A stretch of 64,000 bases of DNA, taken from assembly GCA_023229525.1 (NCBI GenBank), contig JALNZC010000008.1, positions 56,682 through 120,681 on the forward strand. Direction: 5' to 3'. Below the pieces are notes generated by a model. The model was not told the DNA's origin. It ran no database searches and saw only the letters and a list, made by a program, of their open reading frames with translations. Below are positions 16,038 through 24,452 of the stretch, one piece after another. Numbering within the stretch: position 1 is the stretch's first letter; every line of letters starts with the position of its first letter. A program made the translations under genes and the position numbers. The stretch is from Bacteroidales bacterium. GTDB taxonomy: Bacteria; Bacteroidota; Bacteroidia; Bacteroidales; FEN-979.

Positions 16038-18303
16038 CTCTGATTTTCTGAGCAGTGTCAGTAAATACACCGATATATGCTGCCTCGGGTAAGCCATTTT
16101 GATTGAAGTCGTTCAATAAGGTTTTGCCCTCCTTCGGAGGAAGTGCAATCAATAATCCTCCGGATGTTTGTGCGTCAGCCAGGATTATTTTCATCGCATC
16201 AGTTATTTTTTGGTCCCACTCCATTGCGTTTTCAACGAACTTCATGTTATTGAGTGTGCCTCCCGGAATGACATTGGCTGCAATATAATTCCACACTCCG
16301 GGTAATACAGGAGCATTATCCGCAAATAATTCAGCGCTTATTCCGCATCCTTTCACCATTTCCAATAGATGTCCGAGCAATCCGAAACCGGTAACATCAG
16401 TACAGGCATCGATTGTATATTTACCCATAATCTCTGATGCTTTGCGATTTAATTCACTCATCAAAATAGTTACACTCCGTGTCTCCGCAAGGTCAGCCAA
16501 TCCCCGTTTGATGGCGGTGGTGATAATACCCGTTCCTAACGGTTTGGTCAGGATCAGGACATCACCGGGTTTTGCCGTATTATTACGATAAATTTTATTG
16601 GGATCCACGCGACCGGTTACCACCAGGCCAAATTTCGGTTCGCCATCGTCGATACTGTGGCCTCCGATGATCTGGATCCCTGCCTCTGCAACTTTGTCGT
16701 TGGCTCCTCTGATAATCTCCTGCAGCGTCTCCACCGGTAACTTATTTTCCGGGAATCCGACAATACTCAAGGCAAATAAGGGTGTTCCACCCATGGCGTA
16801 TATATCACTAAGGGCATTGGCGGCCGCTATAGCTCCATAGGCATAGGGATCGTTGACCACAGGTGGTATGAAATCAACTGTTTGAACGATAGCAGTTTTT
16901 TCGTCAATCTGAAAAACAGCAGCGTCATCCGATGTTTCGTGTCCAACCAGGATAGCCGGATTATTTTTATGGGGGAAGTTTTTTAAAATTTTTTCAAGCA
17001 ATTGTGGCCGGATCTTGCAGGCACAGCCCAGGGAGTGGGTAAATTCCGTCAACCGGATGCTGGATGCTGGATGCTGGATGCTGGATCCTGGATCCTGGAT
17101 TTTAGCTTCTTCCTCTGAACTAATATTTTCCGGTTGGACGATGTCAAATCCATCGTCATGCTCCTGAATAAAAGTGTGATTATTTTCAATTTTTACAGAT
17201 CGGTATGCGTCAACAATGATCGGGATAGCTTTTTCAATCTCTTCTTCTGTTGTCATACGGCCTACGGAAAACCGGATTGTACCGATAGCAAACCGGGGGG
17301 GTACACTCATGGACATAAGAACGCCGGAGATACCGGATTGATCAGAATGGCAGGCGGCCCCTGCTGAAGCCGCAATTCCCTTCATTTCGTTTAACAGGAT
17401 GGCCGCTTCTACATCCGGAAATCCGATACTCAATGTGTTCGGAAGACGGAGTTCCGGGTGGCCGTTCAACCGGATTTCAGGCAGCGCCTGTTTGATACTC
17501 TGGTAGAGTTTATCGCGGAGATACCGGATGCTGGATATTGGATACCGAATGCCGGCTGCTGCTCCAAGTCCAACGATCTCCGGTACATTTTCGGTTCCTG
17601 CCCGTCTGTTTGCTTCATGATCTGCGCCATGAATGAGCTTTTCAATTTTCACTCCTCTACGGATATAAAGGGCGCCAATGCCTTTTGGAGCATATAATTT
17701 ATGGCCTGCTACCGAAAGCAGATCGACATTCAGTGATTCTACGTCGACCGGGATTTTTCCTACGGATTGGGCTGCATCGGTATGCATCAGTATTTCATGT
17801 TCACGGGCGATTTTACCGATAATTTCAAGGGGTTGAATAGTGCCTGTTTCGTTGTTTGCGTGCATGATAGAGATAAGTATTGTCGCCGGAGTTATTGCAT
17901 CTTCCACATCCGCAGGATCAACCATTCCGAATTCATCGACTGGAAGGTATGTAATGCTGAATCCCTGGGTCTCAAGATAACGACAAACTTCAATAACGGC
18001 AGGATGTTCTATCCCTGAGGTTATAATATGATTTCCTTTCGCGCGGTTGGCTATTGCACCGCCTTTGATGGCAAAATTGTTGGATTCTGTCCCGCCACTG
18101 GTGAACACGATTTCATCCGGGCGGGCATTCAGGAGGGAAGCTACCTGTTTACGGGCTTTTTCAACGGCCATCTTCGAGGTTGCTCCATAGATATGCAGAC
18201 TCGACGGATTACCGAAATGGAGATCCAGATATGGCTGCATAGCTTTGGCAACAAACCGGTCGATGGGTGTGGTGGCATTATAATCGAGATAGATCGGTTC
18301 CAT
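16012..18303 (-). CDS. selD: Cysteine desulfurase-selenophosphate synthetase fusion (NifS/IscS-SelD)
   Basis: A 763-residue two-domain enzyme. Residues 1-375 are a class V aminotransferase of the NifS/IscS group: YLDYNATTP at the start, SGGTESNN, the PLP lysine in SVAGHKLYAPKG (about 200) and the catalytic cysteine in AGAACHSD (about 317). Residues 416-763 are SelD, with the active-site GCACKI (cysteines near 426-428), ETSDDAAVF and GGHSIDDGEPKFG. Together they could take selenium from selenocysteine and pass it to selenide for selenophosphate synthesis. The ATG at 18303 lies one base after the mnmH stop; a further upstream ATG would overlap mnmH. The linker contains an in-frame GGATGCT array (QDPGSSIQHPASSIR), and a shorter piece sits inside the first domain. 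Confidence 0.93.
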   Translation of the reverse strand: MEPIYLDYNATTPIDRFVAKAMQPYLDLHFGNPSSLHIYGATSKMAVEKARKQVASLLNARPDEIVFTSGGTESNNFAIKGGAIANRAKGNHIITSGIEHPAVIEVCRYLETQGFSITYLPVDEFGMVDPADVEDAITPATILISIMHANNETGTIQPLEIIGKIAREHEILMHTDAAQSVGKIPVDVESLNVDLLSVAGHKLYAPKGIGALYIRRGVKIEKLIHGADHEANRRAGTENVPEIVGLGAAAGIRYPISSIRYLRDKLYQSIKQALPEIRLNGHPELRLPNTLSIGFPDVEAAILLNEMKGIAASAGAACHSDQSGISGVLMSMSVPPRFAIGTIRFSVGRMTTEEEIEKAIPIIVDAYRSVKIENNHTFIQEHDDGFDIVQPENISSEEEAKIQDPGSSIQHPASSIRLTEFTHSLGCACKIRPQLLEKILKNFPHKNNPAILVGHETSDDAAVFQIDEKTAIVQTVDFIPPVVNDPYAYGAIAAANALSDIYAMGGTPLFALSIVGFPENKLPVETLQEIIRGANDKVAEAGIQIIGGHSIDDGEPKFGLVVTGRVDPNKIYRNNTAKPGDVLILTKPLGTGIITTAIKRGLADLAETRSVTILMSELNRKASEIMGKYTIDACTDVTGFGLLGHLLEMVKGCGISAELFADNAPVLPGVWNYIAANVIPGGTLNNMKFVENAMEWDQKITDAMKIILADAQTSGGLLIALPPKEGKTLLNDFNQNGLPEAAYIGVFTDTAQKIRVIGKRAGF
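17055..17100. repeat. 7-bp array GGATGCT inside the fusion-gene linker
   Basis: Four copies of GGATGCT and two of GGATCCT plus a partial unit. Read on the minus strand in frame, it encodes the stretch between the two enzyme domains (DPGSSIQHPASSIR). Confidence 0.95.
17525..17556. repeat. Degenerate GGATGCT-type repeat within the desulfurase domain
   Basis: CGGATGCTGGATATTGGATA and following decayed units, encoding YPISSIRYL in a surface-type position of the desulfurase domain. Same word family as the array in the linker. Confidence 0.6.
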
Positions 18304-18304
18304 A

Positions 18305-19333
18305 TTAAAGGCATTTGTGTGCAAATTCAATGATTTCAGAGGCTTTGTTCATTATTTCACCCTGGGTTAATCTGATGGAATGACCAACTTGATTTTTCCT
18401 GCGCTGGACAGAAAACTGATACGCTTTATCATAGTAGGTCAGTACAATATCAACTACGATATCGAATCTGTTGTTTTCCAGGGCATTCAACGCATCTTTC
18501 ATGCGGGTTCCGCCCAAACGCTCGTGAAGATGGGAAATGGCGTCTGCGAGTAATCCTTTATCAAAAGTGGCATATTGTTTTACCAGCCGGGTAATCCGTT
18601 CAGATTTATCAACTTCCATAGAGATTAACATCCCATTGTTTATTTTTTCTGCTACCGGATCGGGCAAAGTGATATTTCCGATCATCCGGCTTTCGTCTTC
18701 AAGCCATAAAGGTTTCATGATATCCAGCTTTTGCCACTCTACAAAAAGATCATTTTCAAATTGTTCATTGGTAGCTTGGGGTGGCTGACCGAAGGCTCCG
18801 AATACCGATCCTTTATGACATGCAAGGTGTTCGAGATCGATCATCTGTTCTCCTTTCAGGGCAATGGCATGTAACAACTCCGTTTTCCCGCTTCCTGTAT
18901 ACCCGCCAAGAACGAAAATCCGTAACGGTTTCGTCAGTTCCTCACGGATAAAGTGACGCCAGGTCTTGTACCCTCCACTCAGAATATCTGTATCGAATCC
19001 GGCTTTATCAAACAGTTCCGCCATGCAGGCACTGCGCATACCACCGCGCCAGCAATACAGCAGAATATGGGTTTCGCGGGTAACTGTTTTCAGCTTTTCG
19101 ACAAATGATGACATTTTCGGTAATGCAATTTCCAATCCTTTCAGGATAGCAACATCAGACCCTGCCTTTGCGTATAGCGTCCCGACATTCGCCCGTTCAG
19201 CATCATCAAATAACGGAATGTTGCAAGCCCCCGGGATATGACCTTGGGTAAATTCACCGGGGGAACGGACATCTATTATCTGGGTTCCGGGTGAACGGGG
19301 TTTAAAATTGGGAGGTTCAATCTGACGTATCAT
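18305..19333 (-). CDS. mnmH: tRNA 2-selenouridine synthase
   Basis: A 342-residue enzyme that replaces sulfur by selenium in the 2-thiouridine of tRNA wobble position 34, using selenophosphate. The N-terminal rhodanese domain (about 15-125) has the catalytic cysteine in YCWRGGMRS; the C-terminal P-loop domain has GGYTGSGKT (Walker A). Length and order match MnmH/SelU. The ATG at 19333 was chosen; an in-frame TTG at 19357 overlaps the promoter. The selD fusion follows after one base, so the two are surely co-expressed: the fusion makes the selenium donor that MnmH uses. No selA, selB or tRNA-Sec is seen, so selenouridine may be the only selenium use here. Confidence 0.95.
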   Translation of the reverse strand: MIRQIEPPNFKPRSPGTQIIDVRSPGEFTQGHIPGACNIPLFDDAERANVGTLYAKAGSDVAILKGLEIALPKMSSFVEKLKTVTRETHILLYCWRGGMRSACMAELFDKAGFDTDILSGGYKTWRHFIREELTKPLRIFVLGGYTGSGKTELLHAIALKGEQMIDLEHLACHKGSVFGAFGQPPQATNEQFENDLFVEWQKLDIMKPLWLEDESRMIGNITLPDPVAEKINNGMLISMEVDKSERITRLVKQYATFDKGLLADAISHLHERLGGTRMKDALNALENNRFDIVVDIVLTYYDKAYQFSVQRRKNQVGHSIRLTQGEIMNKASEIIEFAHKCL

Positions 19334-19354
19334 CGAAAGAAATAAGAGATTTGT

Positions 19355-19385
19355 CAAAATTAACGCTGTTTTCGCATCCGGCCAA
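19355..19385 (-). promoter_or_regulatory. Promoter of the mnmH-selD operon
   Basis: On the minus strand TTG (19385-19383), 20 bases, TAATTTTG (19362-19355): good agreement with the Bacteroidota consensus, with the ATG 22 bp beyond the -7 box. Confidence 0.6.
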
Positions 19386-19433
19386 GGGATTTGTATCTAC
19401 TTTTACATTTAAATCCTAGAATCCGGATTAGCA

Positions 19434-21416
19434 ATGAAAAACCGAAAGTGGATAATACCGTTGGTGGTTCTGTCATTTCTCATCTTTGTCATCTCTTTCA
19501 GGCAACTTTCAGATCCCGATCTCGGATTTCATCTGAAATATGGGAAGTGGATCACGAATAACTGCCAATTTCCAACCAAAGACCTTTCTACTTATACTGT
19601 CGCCGATCACGATTATATTGATCTGCATTGGTTCTTTCAAGTGATTATCTATGGAGTTTATCGTGTTACCGGCTATTCCGGTTTAAGCATTTTCTTTTGC
19701 TTCTTAACCCTGATGCTATCATTGCTTTTGATCCTCCGAAACCACTATTTTAAAATCCCACTATCAATAACCTGTTTCCTTTTACTTTTCAGTTTTTTGA
19801 TCATTGATCCCCGCATAGCTCCGCGACCGGAATTGTTCAGTTTTATCTTTCTGATTGTCATGGCGTTCATTCTTGATCTCTATCACGAAACCCATAAAAA
19901 TTATCTGTACATTTTACCGGTTATCATGCTACTATGGTGTAACATGCATGCCCTTTTTGTTCTGGGTTTAATTGTTCAGGCGATTTACATCATAAGCCAG
20001 CTCTGGCATGAACGTAAAATGGATAAAACGCTACTCATCTGGACAGGGATATCCTTTCTGGTTTGTTTTGTAAATCCATATGGCGCAAAGGGATTTACCT
20101 TACCCATCGAACTTTTGAGCCGGTTCGATCCCGGAAATGTTTATAACCAGCACATTCAGGAATTCATGCCCTTTTTTGCTCAACCTCGGTTTGTCGTTCG
20201 CGATTACCTGCTACTGATACTTCTGGTTCTTACAATTGTCATTGTTATATTTACCAGGTGGAGACGCAAAGCACATGAATTGCTGTTACTTCTCTTTTTT
20301 TCTTTTCTGGCAATAAATTCTATCCGCAACATTCCCCTGTTCATCCTTATCGTTTTCCCCATTTTAAGCCGTGCACTTTCCGAATTAAGAAACAGGTTTT
20401 CTTCCCTACGAAAAGAGATCCGGATGTTTTTTTATTTTGTGATGATCTTAATTCCATTAAGCCTGATACCCCGGTTTCTGACCAATGCATGGTATTTAAC
20501 TAACAATTCTTTCAACAAAACAGGGATGGGTGTTAATTCATCGCATCAACCCGTTCATGCCTCAGATTTTCTGCTGAAAAACCACCTTGATGGCCGCATC
20601 CTGAACAGTCTTGGGTATGGCGGCTGGCTTTCCTGGACAATCCCTCAATCTGTATTTATGGATGGGCGTTTGGAAGTGATGCAGGAATCCATCTATAATG
20701 AAATTACCGAAAGCTGGAGGGGAAAATTATCCTTGCTGGTTAACCGGTACAAGCCTGAACTGATCATTTATAATTACCTGAAGTACTACCCCTGGACATT
20801 TCAGTTAAAGGAGATGCCGGACTGGCGGCTCATTTATCTCGACGGATCGGCCGCGATATTCGCTTTTCGTAATTACGCCACCCAAATTCCCACCTTCGAT
20901 TTATCACTCCTTCCTGCAAAGGAAACGCATACAGCGCCGCGAAGATTAAATCAATGGTTTGAGGGTTTTTACGCGCCAACCGATTACCGGTATATTGATG
21001 ATCTCAACAAAGCCTTGTTCCGTCTTCAGATGAGTGCAATACTTACCGGAAAAGTGAATGTGGAAAAGGCCGTCGTTTATTTCAATCGCGCGAATGAAAA
21101 ATATAAGGATGGCGATATCCGGGGCGCCATCGCCGGATATGATTCGGCCATTTTCTTACAACCAGAGTATGCCAAAGCATACAACAACCGGGGCATCATC
21201 CGGGCCTTTGATTTAAAAGATTATGCAGGAGCTAAAGCCGATTTCGACAAAGCGATTGAACTGGAAACAGGATATGGCGATGCCTACCTGGGTCGGGGGA
21301 CTGTTTTATTTTATTTACACAATACGGAAGCGGCCTGTAATGACTGGCACAGGGCCAGGCAGCTCGGGAATCTTCATGCTGCCCACCTCATCGAATTGCA
21401 TTGCAAACGCAAATAA
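19434..21416 (+). CDS. Polytopic GT-C-like membrane protein with C-terminal TPR repeats
   Basis: A 660-residue membrane protein. Residues 1-350 are a series of about ten hydrophobic helices with a first outer loop containing SDPDLGFHLKYGKW, reminiscent of the acidic loop motif of GT-C glycosyltransferases. Residues 360-520 are soluble and contain NSLGYGGWLSWTIPQSVFMDGR, also seen in uncharacterised GT-C relatives. Three TPR units follow (about 545-650: YFNRANEKYKDGDIRGAIAG, YNNRGIIRAFDLKDYAGAK, YLGRGTVLFYLHNTEAA). A role in glycosylation of exported proteins or lipids is possible but not shown; no sugar donor can be named. It diverges from mnmH and precedes a PurF-like gene. Confidence 0.8.
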   Translation: MKNRKWIIPLVVLSFLIFVISFRQLSDPDLGFHLKYGKWITNNCQFPTKDLSTYTVADHDYIDLHWFFQVIIYGVYRVTGYSGLSIFFCFLTLMLSLLLILRNHYFKIPLSITCFLLLFSFLIIDPRIAPRPELFSFIFLIVMAFILDLYHETHKNYLYILPVIMLLWCNMHALFVLGLIVQAIYIISQLWHERKMDKTLLIWTGISFLVCFVNPYGAKGFTLPIELLSRFDPGNVYNQHIQEFMPFFAQPRFVVRDYLLLILLVLTIVIVIFTRWRRKAHELLLLLFFSFLAINSIRNIPLFILIVFPILSRALSELRNRFSSLRKEIRMFFYFVMILIPLSLIPRFLTNAWYLTNNSFNKTGMGVNSSHQPVHASDFLLKNHLDGRILNSLGYGGWLSWTIPQSVFMDGRLEVMQESIYNEITESWRGKLSLLVNRYKPELIIYNYLKYYPWTFQLKEMPDWRLIYLDGSAAIFAFRNYATQIPTFDLSLLPAKETHTAPRRLNQWFEGFYAPTDYRYIDDLNKALFRLQMSAILTGKVNVEKAVVYFNRANEKYKDGDIRGAIAGYDSAIFLQPEYAKAYNNRGIIRAFDLKDYAGAKADFDKAIELETGYGDAYLGRGTVLFYLHNTEAACNDWHRARQLGNLHAAHLIELHCKRK

Positions 21417-21428
21417 TTCGTACTTTTG
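21396..21428 (+). promoter_or_regulatory. Promoter of the PurF-like gene
   Basis: TTG at 21396-21398, 22 bases, then TACTTTTG at 21421-21428, 22 bp before the ATG. It overlaps the end of the preceding gene. Confidence 0.55.
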
Positions 21429-21450
21429 TCCACCAATTTAATGTGTCACA

Positions 21451-23352
21451 ATGAGCGATTTTATCCATCACGACTGTGGTATCGCCCTGATACGACTCCT
21501 TAAACCGCTCGAATTTTATCTGGCCAAATACGGTACGGCTTATTACGGCCTGAACAAGTTACACCTGCTCCTGCAAAAGCAACATAATCGCGGGCAAGAC
21601 GGTGCGGGAATTGCATCCATCAAACTTGATCTTGAGCCGGGAAACAAGTTGATCAACAGGATACGGTCCAATGCAGCCAATCCGATCCAGGATATATTCC
21701 ACAAAGCAGGCAAGACCATTAATGAGTTGGAAGAATGGCATCCCCACCGCTTGAACGACGTTCAGTGGCTCAAACACAATGTTGAGATGCTGGGCGAGGT
21801 TTATTTGGGTCATCTCCGGTATGGAACATACGGAAAAAACAACATCCTGAACATTCATCCATTTGTCAGGGAAAACAACTGGATGACCAAAAATCTGGTT
21901 CTGGCCGGGAATTTTAACCTGACCAATGTCGATGAACTTTTTGAGAAATTGATTGACCTTGGTCAATATCCTGTGGAAACCAGCGATACGATTACCATTC
22001 TCGAGAAAATGGGTCATTTCCTCGATGAGGAAAACGAAGAATTGTATCAGAAATTTAAAGAACAGGGATACCCAAAACGGGATATTACGATTCAAATTGC
22101 CAAACACCTGAATGTTCAGAAAATTCTCAGGAAGGCAGCTAAAACATGGGACGGAGGCTATGTTATTGCCGGACTTTTCGGACATGGCGATGCTTTTGTC
22201 ATGCGCGATCCGTGTGGGATCCGGCCGGCATTTTATTACCAGGATGAAGAAATCGTTGTTGTTACATCTGAACGGCCGGTCATACAGACCACACTGAATG
22301 TTCCGTTCGGGGCCATCTCCGAATTGCGACCCGGTCATGCTTTGATTATTAAAAAAGATGGCAGGGTGGCTGAAAAAGAGTTCAGGAAACCGGAAGAAAA
22401 AAGATCCTGCTCATTCGAAAGGATATATTTTTCACGGGGTACAGACAAAGAAATTTACCAGGAACGGAAACGGCTGGGCAAGTTTCTGGCTCCCGGGATA
22501 CTGAAAGCCATCGATCATGATATTGAGAATACGGTTTTTTCGTACATACCAAACACGGCTATCGATGCTTATTATGGGCTCATCGAAGAAATTGACCGTT
22601 TTTGCGATACAATTAAAATTGACCGGATTCTTGATGCAGGAAAATCACTCGATGTGTCTAGACTGAACGAGATTTTCAAATTGAAACCCCGGGTAGAGAA
22701 AGTAGCTGTGAAAGATGTTAAACTCCGAACTTTCATTACACAGGATTCCCAACGTAACGATCTGGTTGCCCACATCTATGACATCACACATGGGAGTATC
22801 CGTTCCGGAGTTGATAATCTGGTTGTTCTGGATGATTCCATCGTCCGTGGGACAACGCTTAAACAAAGCATCATTCGCATCCTCGACAGACTGGGCCCGC
22901 GAAAGATCATCATTGCCTCCTCTGCCCCCCAGATACGTTATCCCGATTGCTATGGCATCGACATGTCGAAACTTACTGATTTTATTGCTTTTAAAGCTGC
23001 CATCGAATTATTAAAAGAGACCCGCCAGGAACAAATCATCAATGAAGTCTATCAAAAGTCAAAGGCACAGGAAAAACTTCCCAAAGAAAAGGTTGTAAAT
23101 TTTGTGAAGGAAATTTATCAGCCTTTTACCGCTGAACGGATCGCAGAAAAAATAGCGGAACTTGTCACTCCGGCGTCCTGCAAAGCATTAGTCCAGATCG
23201 TTTATCAAACCATATCCGACCTGCATGAAGCTATCCCTAATCATAAGGGTGATTGGTACTTTACCGGCGATTATCCTACCCCTGGCGGAAATAAAGTGGT
23301 AAACCGCGCTTTTATCAATTATATTGAGGGGCACGATGTGAGAGCCTATTAG
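21451..23352 (+). CDS. Amidophosphoribosyltransferase-like protein (long Bacteroidota form of PurF)
   Basis: A 633-residue protein with a class II glutamine amidotransferase domain (about 9-300) and a phosphoribosyltransferase domain (about 320-560). The nucleophile would be Cys9 (HHDCGIA) after removal of eight residues; QHNRGQDGAGI and GHLRYGT are conserved. The PRPP motif is VVLDDSIVRGTT near 470. It is some 130-160 residues longer than standard PurF and the usual NGNLTN oxyanion-hole motif reads GNFNLTN. From memory, a long PurF-like paralogue of this kind occurs across Bacteroidales, so this may not be the main purine-pathway enzyme. It would make phosphoribosylamine if active. Confidence 0.8.
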   Translation: MSDFIHHDCGIALIRLLKPLEFYLAKYGTAYYGLNKLHLLLQKQHNRGQDGAGIASIKLDLEPGNKLINRIRSNAANPIQDIFHKAGKTINELEEWHPHRLNDVQWLKHNVEMLGEVYLGHLRYGTYGKNNILNIHPFVRENNWMTKNLVLAGNFNLTNVDELFEKLIDLGQYPVETSDTITILEKMGHFLDEENEELYQKFKEQGYPKRDITIQIAKHLNVQKILRKAAKTWDGGYVIAGLFGHGDAFVMRDPCGIRPAFYYQDEEIVVVTSERPVIQTTLNVPFGAISELRPGHALIIKKDGRVAEKEFRKPEEKRSCSFERIYFSRGTDKEIYQERKRLGKFLAPGILKAIDHDIENTVFSYIPNTAIDAYYGLIEEIDRFCDTIKIDRILDAGKSLDVSRLNEIFKLKPRVEKVAVKDVKLRTFITQDSQRNDLVAHIYDITHGSIRSGVDNLVVLDDSIVRGTTLKQSIIRILDRLGPRKIIIASSAPQIRYPDCYGIDMSKLTDFIAFKAAIELLKETRQEQIINEVYQKSKAQEKLPKEKVVNFVKEIYQPFTAERIAEKIAELVTPASCKALVQIVYQTISDLHEAIPNHKGDWYFTGDYPTPGGNKVVNRAFINYIEGHDVRAY

Positions 23353-23443
23353 AACGAGGGACGAAAGACGAGGGACGAGGGACGAAAGACGAGGGACGAA
23401 GGACGAAGGACGAAAGACGAGGGACGAAAGACGAAGTTCCTCA
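23353..23443. repeat. 7-bp array GACGAGG/GACGAAA
   Basis: About a dozen units alternating between ACGAGGG and ACGAAAG types start right after the stop codon of the PurF-like gene and fill the gap to the convergent HIT gene. The same units recur inside the GH47 gene near 60.15 kb. Confidence 0.95.
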
Positions 23444-23456
23444 TTTCAGTATTTTG

Positions 23457-23855
23457 CTATTTCTCAATGGCTGCTGTTATTTTCGCAGCGATTTCCCGAA
23501 ACTGTTCCGGAGTGAAGGTCAGTTTGGGCTTCCGGAAATCCATATCATACATGCCCATCAGGGGAATGAGGTGTATATGGGCATGCGGAACTTCAAGGCC
23601 GATGACAGTAATCCCGATCCTTTGACAGGGTACCACTTTTTCAATCGCTTTACCGACTTTTTTGGTAAAATTCCATAATCCGGCATGAAGTTCATCTTCG
23701 ATTTCGAAGATATAATTGATCTCTCGTTTTGGGATAACAAGGGTATGGCCTTCCTGTAATGGATTGATATCGAGGAATGCCAGGAAATTCTGGTCTTCGG
23801 CAACTTTATAACATGGAATTTCTCCGTTGACGATCTTCGTGAAGAGTGTAGCCAT
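23457..23855 (-). CDS. HIT-family nucleotide-binding protein
   Basis: A 132-residue histidine-triad protein of the Hint/HinT type, a small cytoplasmic hydrolase of nucleoside phosphoramidates or similar nucleotides. The triad motif HAHIHLIP lies near 95-102, and FLDINPLQEGHTLVIPKREI is the typical nucleotide-binding strand. The ATG at 23855 fits the family N-terminus (MATLFTKIVNGEIPCYKV); an in-frame start at 23909 would read through a short repeat and the end of greA. It lies 28 bp after greA on the same strand, probably co-transcribed. Confidence 0.92.
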   Translation of the reverse strand: MATLFTKIVNGEIPCYKVAEDQNFLAFLDINPLQEGHTLVIPKREINYIFEIEDELHAGLWNFTKKVGKAIEKVVPCQRIGITVIGLEVPHAHIHLIPLMGMYDMDFRKPKLTFTPEQFREIAAKITAAIEK

Positions 23856-23893
23856 GATTATCTGTATTATCTGATTATCTGGATTATCTGGAT
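23856..23893. repeat. 9-10 bp tandem repeat GATTATCTG
   Basis: Roughly four imperfect copies of GATTATCTG between greA and the HIT gene. The last codons and stop of greA (ISR-stop) lie within it. Confidence 0.8.
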
Positions 23894-24357
23894 ATTTCAA
23901 CGATTTCAAAGGTGATTTTTCCTGCCGGTACGATGATCTCTACCGTTTGTCCAATGCTTTTCCCAAGAAGCCCCTTAGCGATAGGAGAACTAACGGACAA
24001 TTTTCCGATTTTGATATTGGCTTCGTTTTCAGGAACGAGGGTATAATTGACGACAGCGCCATTCTGTGCATTTTTAAGTTTTACAGTCGAAAAAATGAGC
24101 ACTTTTGAAATGTCAAGTTTTCGCTCATCGATGAGACGTGCGTTGTTGAGTACCTCCTGTATTTTCGAAATTTTTAATTCAAGCATCGATTGGGCTTCTT
24201 TGGCAGCGGCATATTCCGCATTTTCGGATAAATCACCCTTGTCGCGTGCTTCAGCAATTTGTCTGGAAATTGCAGGTCGCTCGATAGTCGTCAGTTTATT
24301 CAATTCCTCCTTAAGCTTTTCCAAACCCTCGGGAGTGTAATACTTGAGGTCAGACAT
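23884..24357 (-). CDS. greA: Transcription elongation factor GreA
   Basis: A 157-residue protein that enters the secondary channel of RNA polymerase and triggers cleavage of backtracked RNA. The N-terminal coiled coil (about 1-75) carries the catalytic acidic tip in ARDKGDLSENAEYAAAKE, and the C-terminal FKBP-like domain has SPIAKGLLGKSIGQ. Length matches GreA (158). The ATG at 24357 gives the family start MSDLKYYTPEGLEKL; an ATG 33 bp upstream lacks homology. A terminator lies between greA and the upstream surface operon, so it has its own promoter, not identified. Confidence 0.95.
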   Translation of the reverse strand: MSDLKYYTPEGLEKLKEELNKLTTIERPAISRQIAEARDKGDLSENAEYAAAKEAQSMLELKISKIQEVLNNARLIDERKLDISKVLIFSTVKLKNAQNGAVVNYTLVPENEANIKIGKLSVSSPIAKGLLGKSIGQTVEIIVPAGKITFEIVEISR

Positions 24358-24388
24358 GATTATTTTATATTTAATGATATAATAAGCC

Positions 24389-24412
24389 AAAAGACCCTTG
24401 ATAAGGGTCCTT
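24389..24412 (-). terminator. Rho-independent terminator of the surface operon
   Basis: Stem GACCCTT (24393-24399) with AAGGGTC (24403-24409), three-base loop, followed on the minus strand by a T run. It lies 40 bp after the PorV-like gene and isolates it from greA. Confidence 0.75.
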
Positions 24413-24452
24413 TGTAAAATAACGAAGTTAAGGTAAAATTCTAAACTATGGG

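Noticed and set aside
16012..19333. Full selenocysteine system
   Set aside because: Only selD and mnmH are present; no selA, selB or tRNA-Sec in the window.
21559..22338. 259-residue minus-strand frame over the PurF-like gene
   Set aside because: Antisense to conserved coding sequence, no motif or promoter.
23353..23443. Tandem array considered as a CRISPR
   Set aside because: Units are 7-8 bp and contiguous with no unique spacers; no cas genes in the window. The same holds for the arrays at 3.9, 34.8, 36.5, 56.4, 58.0 and 60.4 kb.
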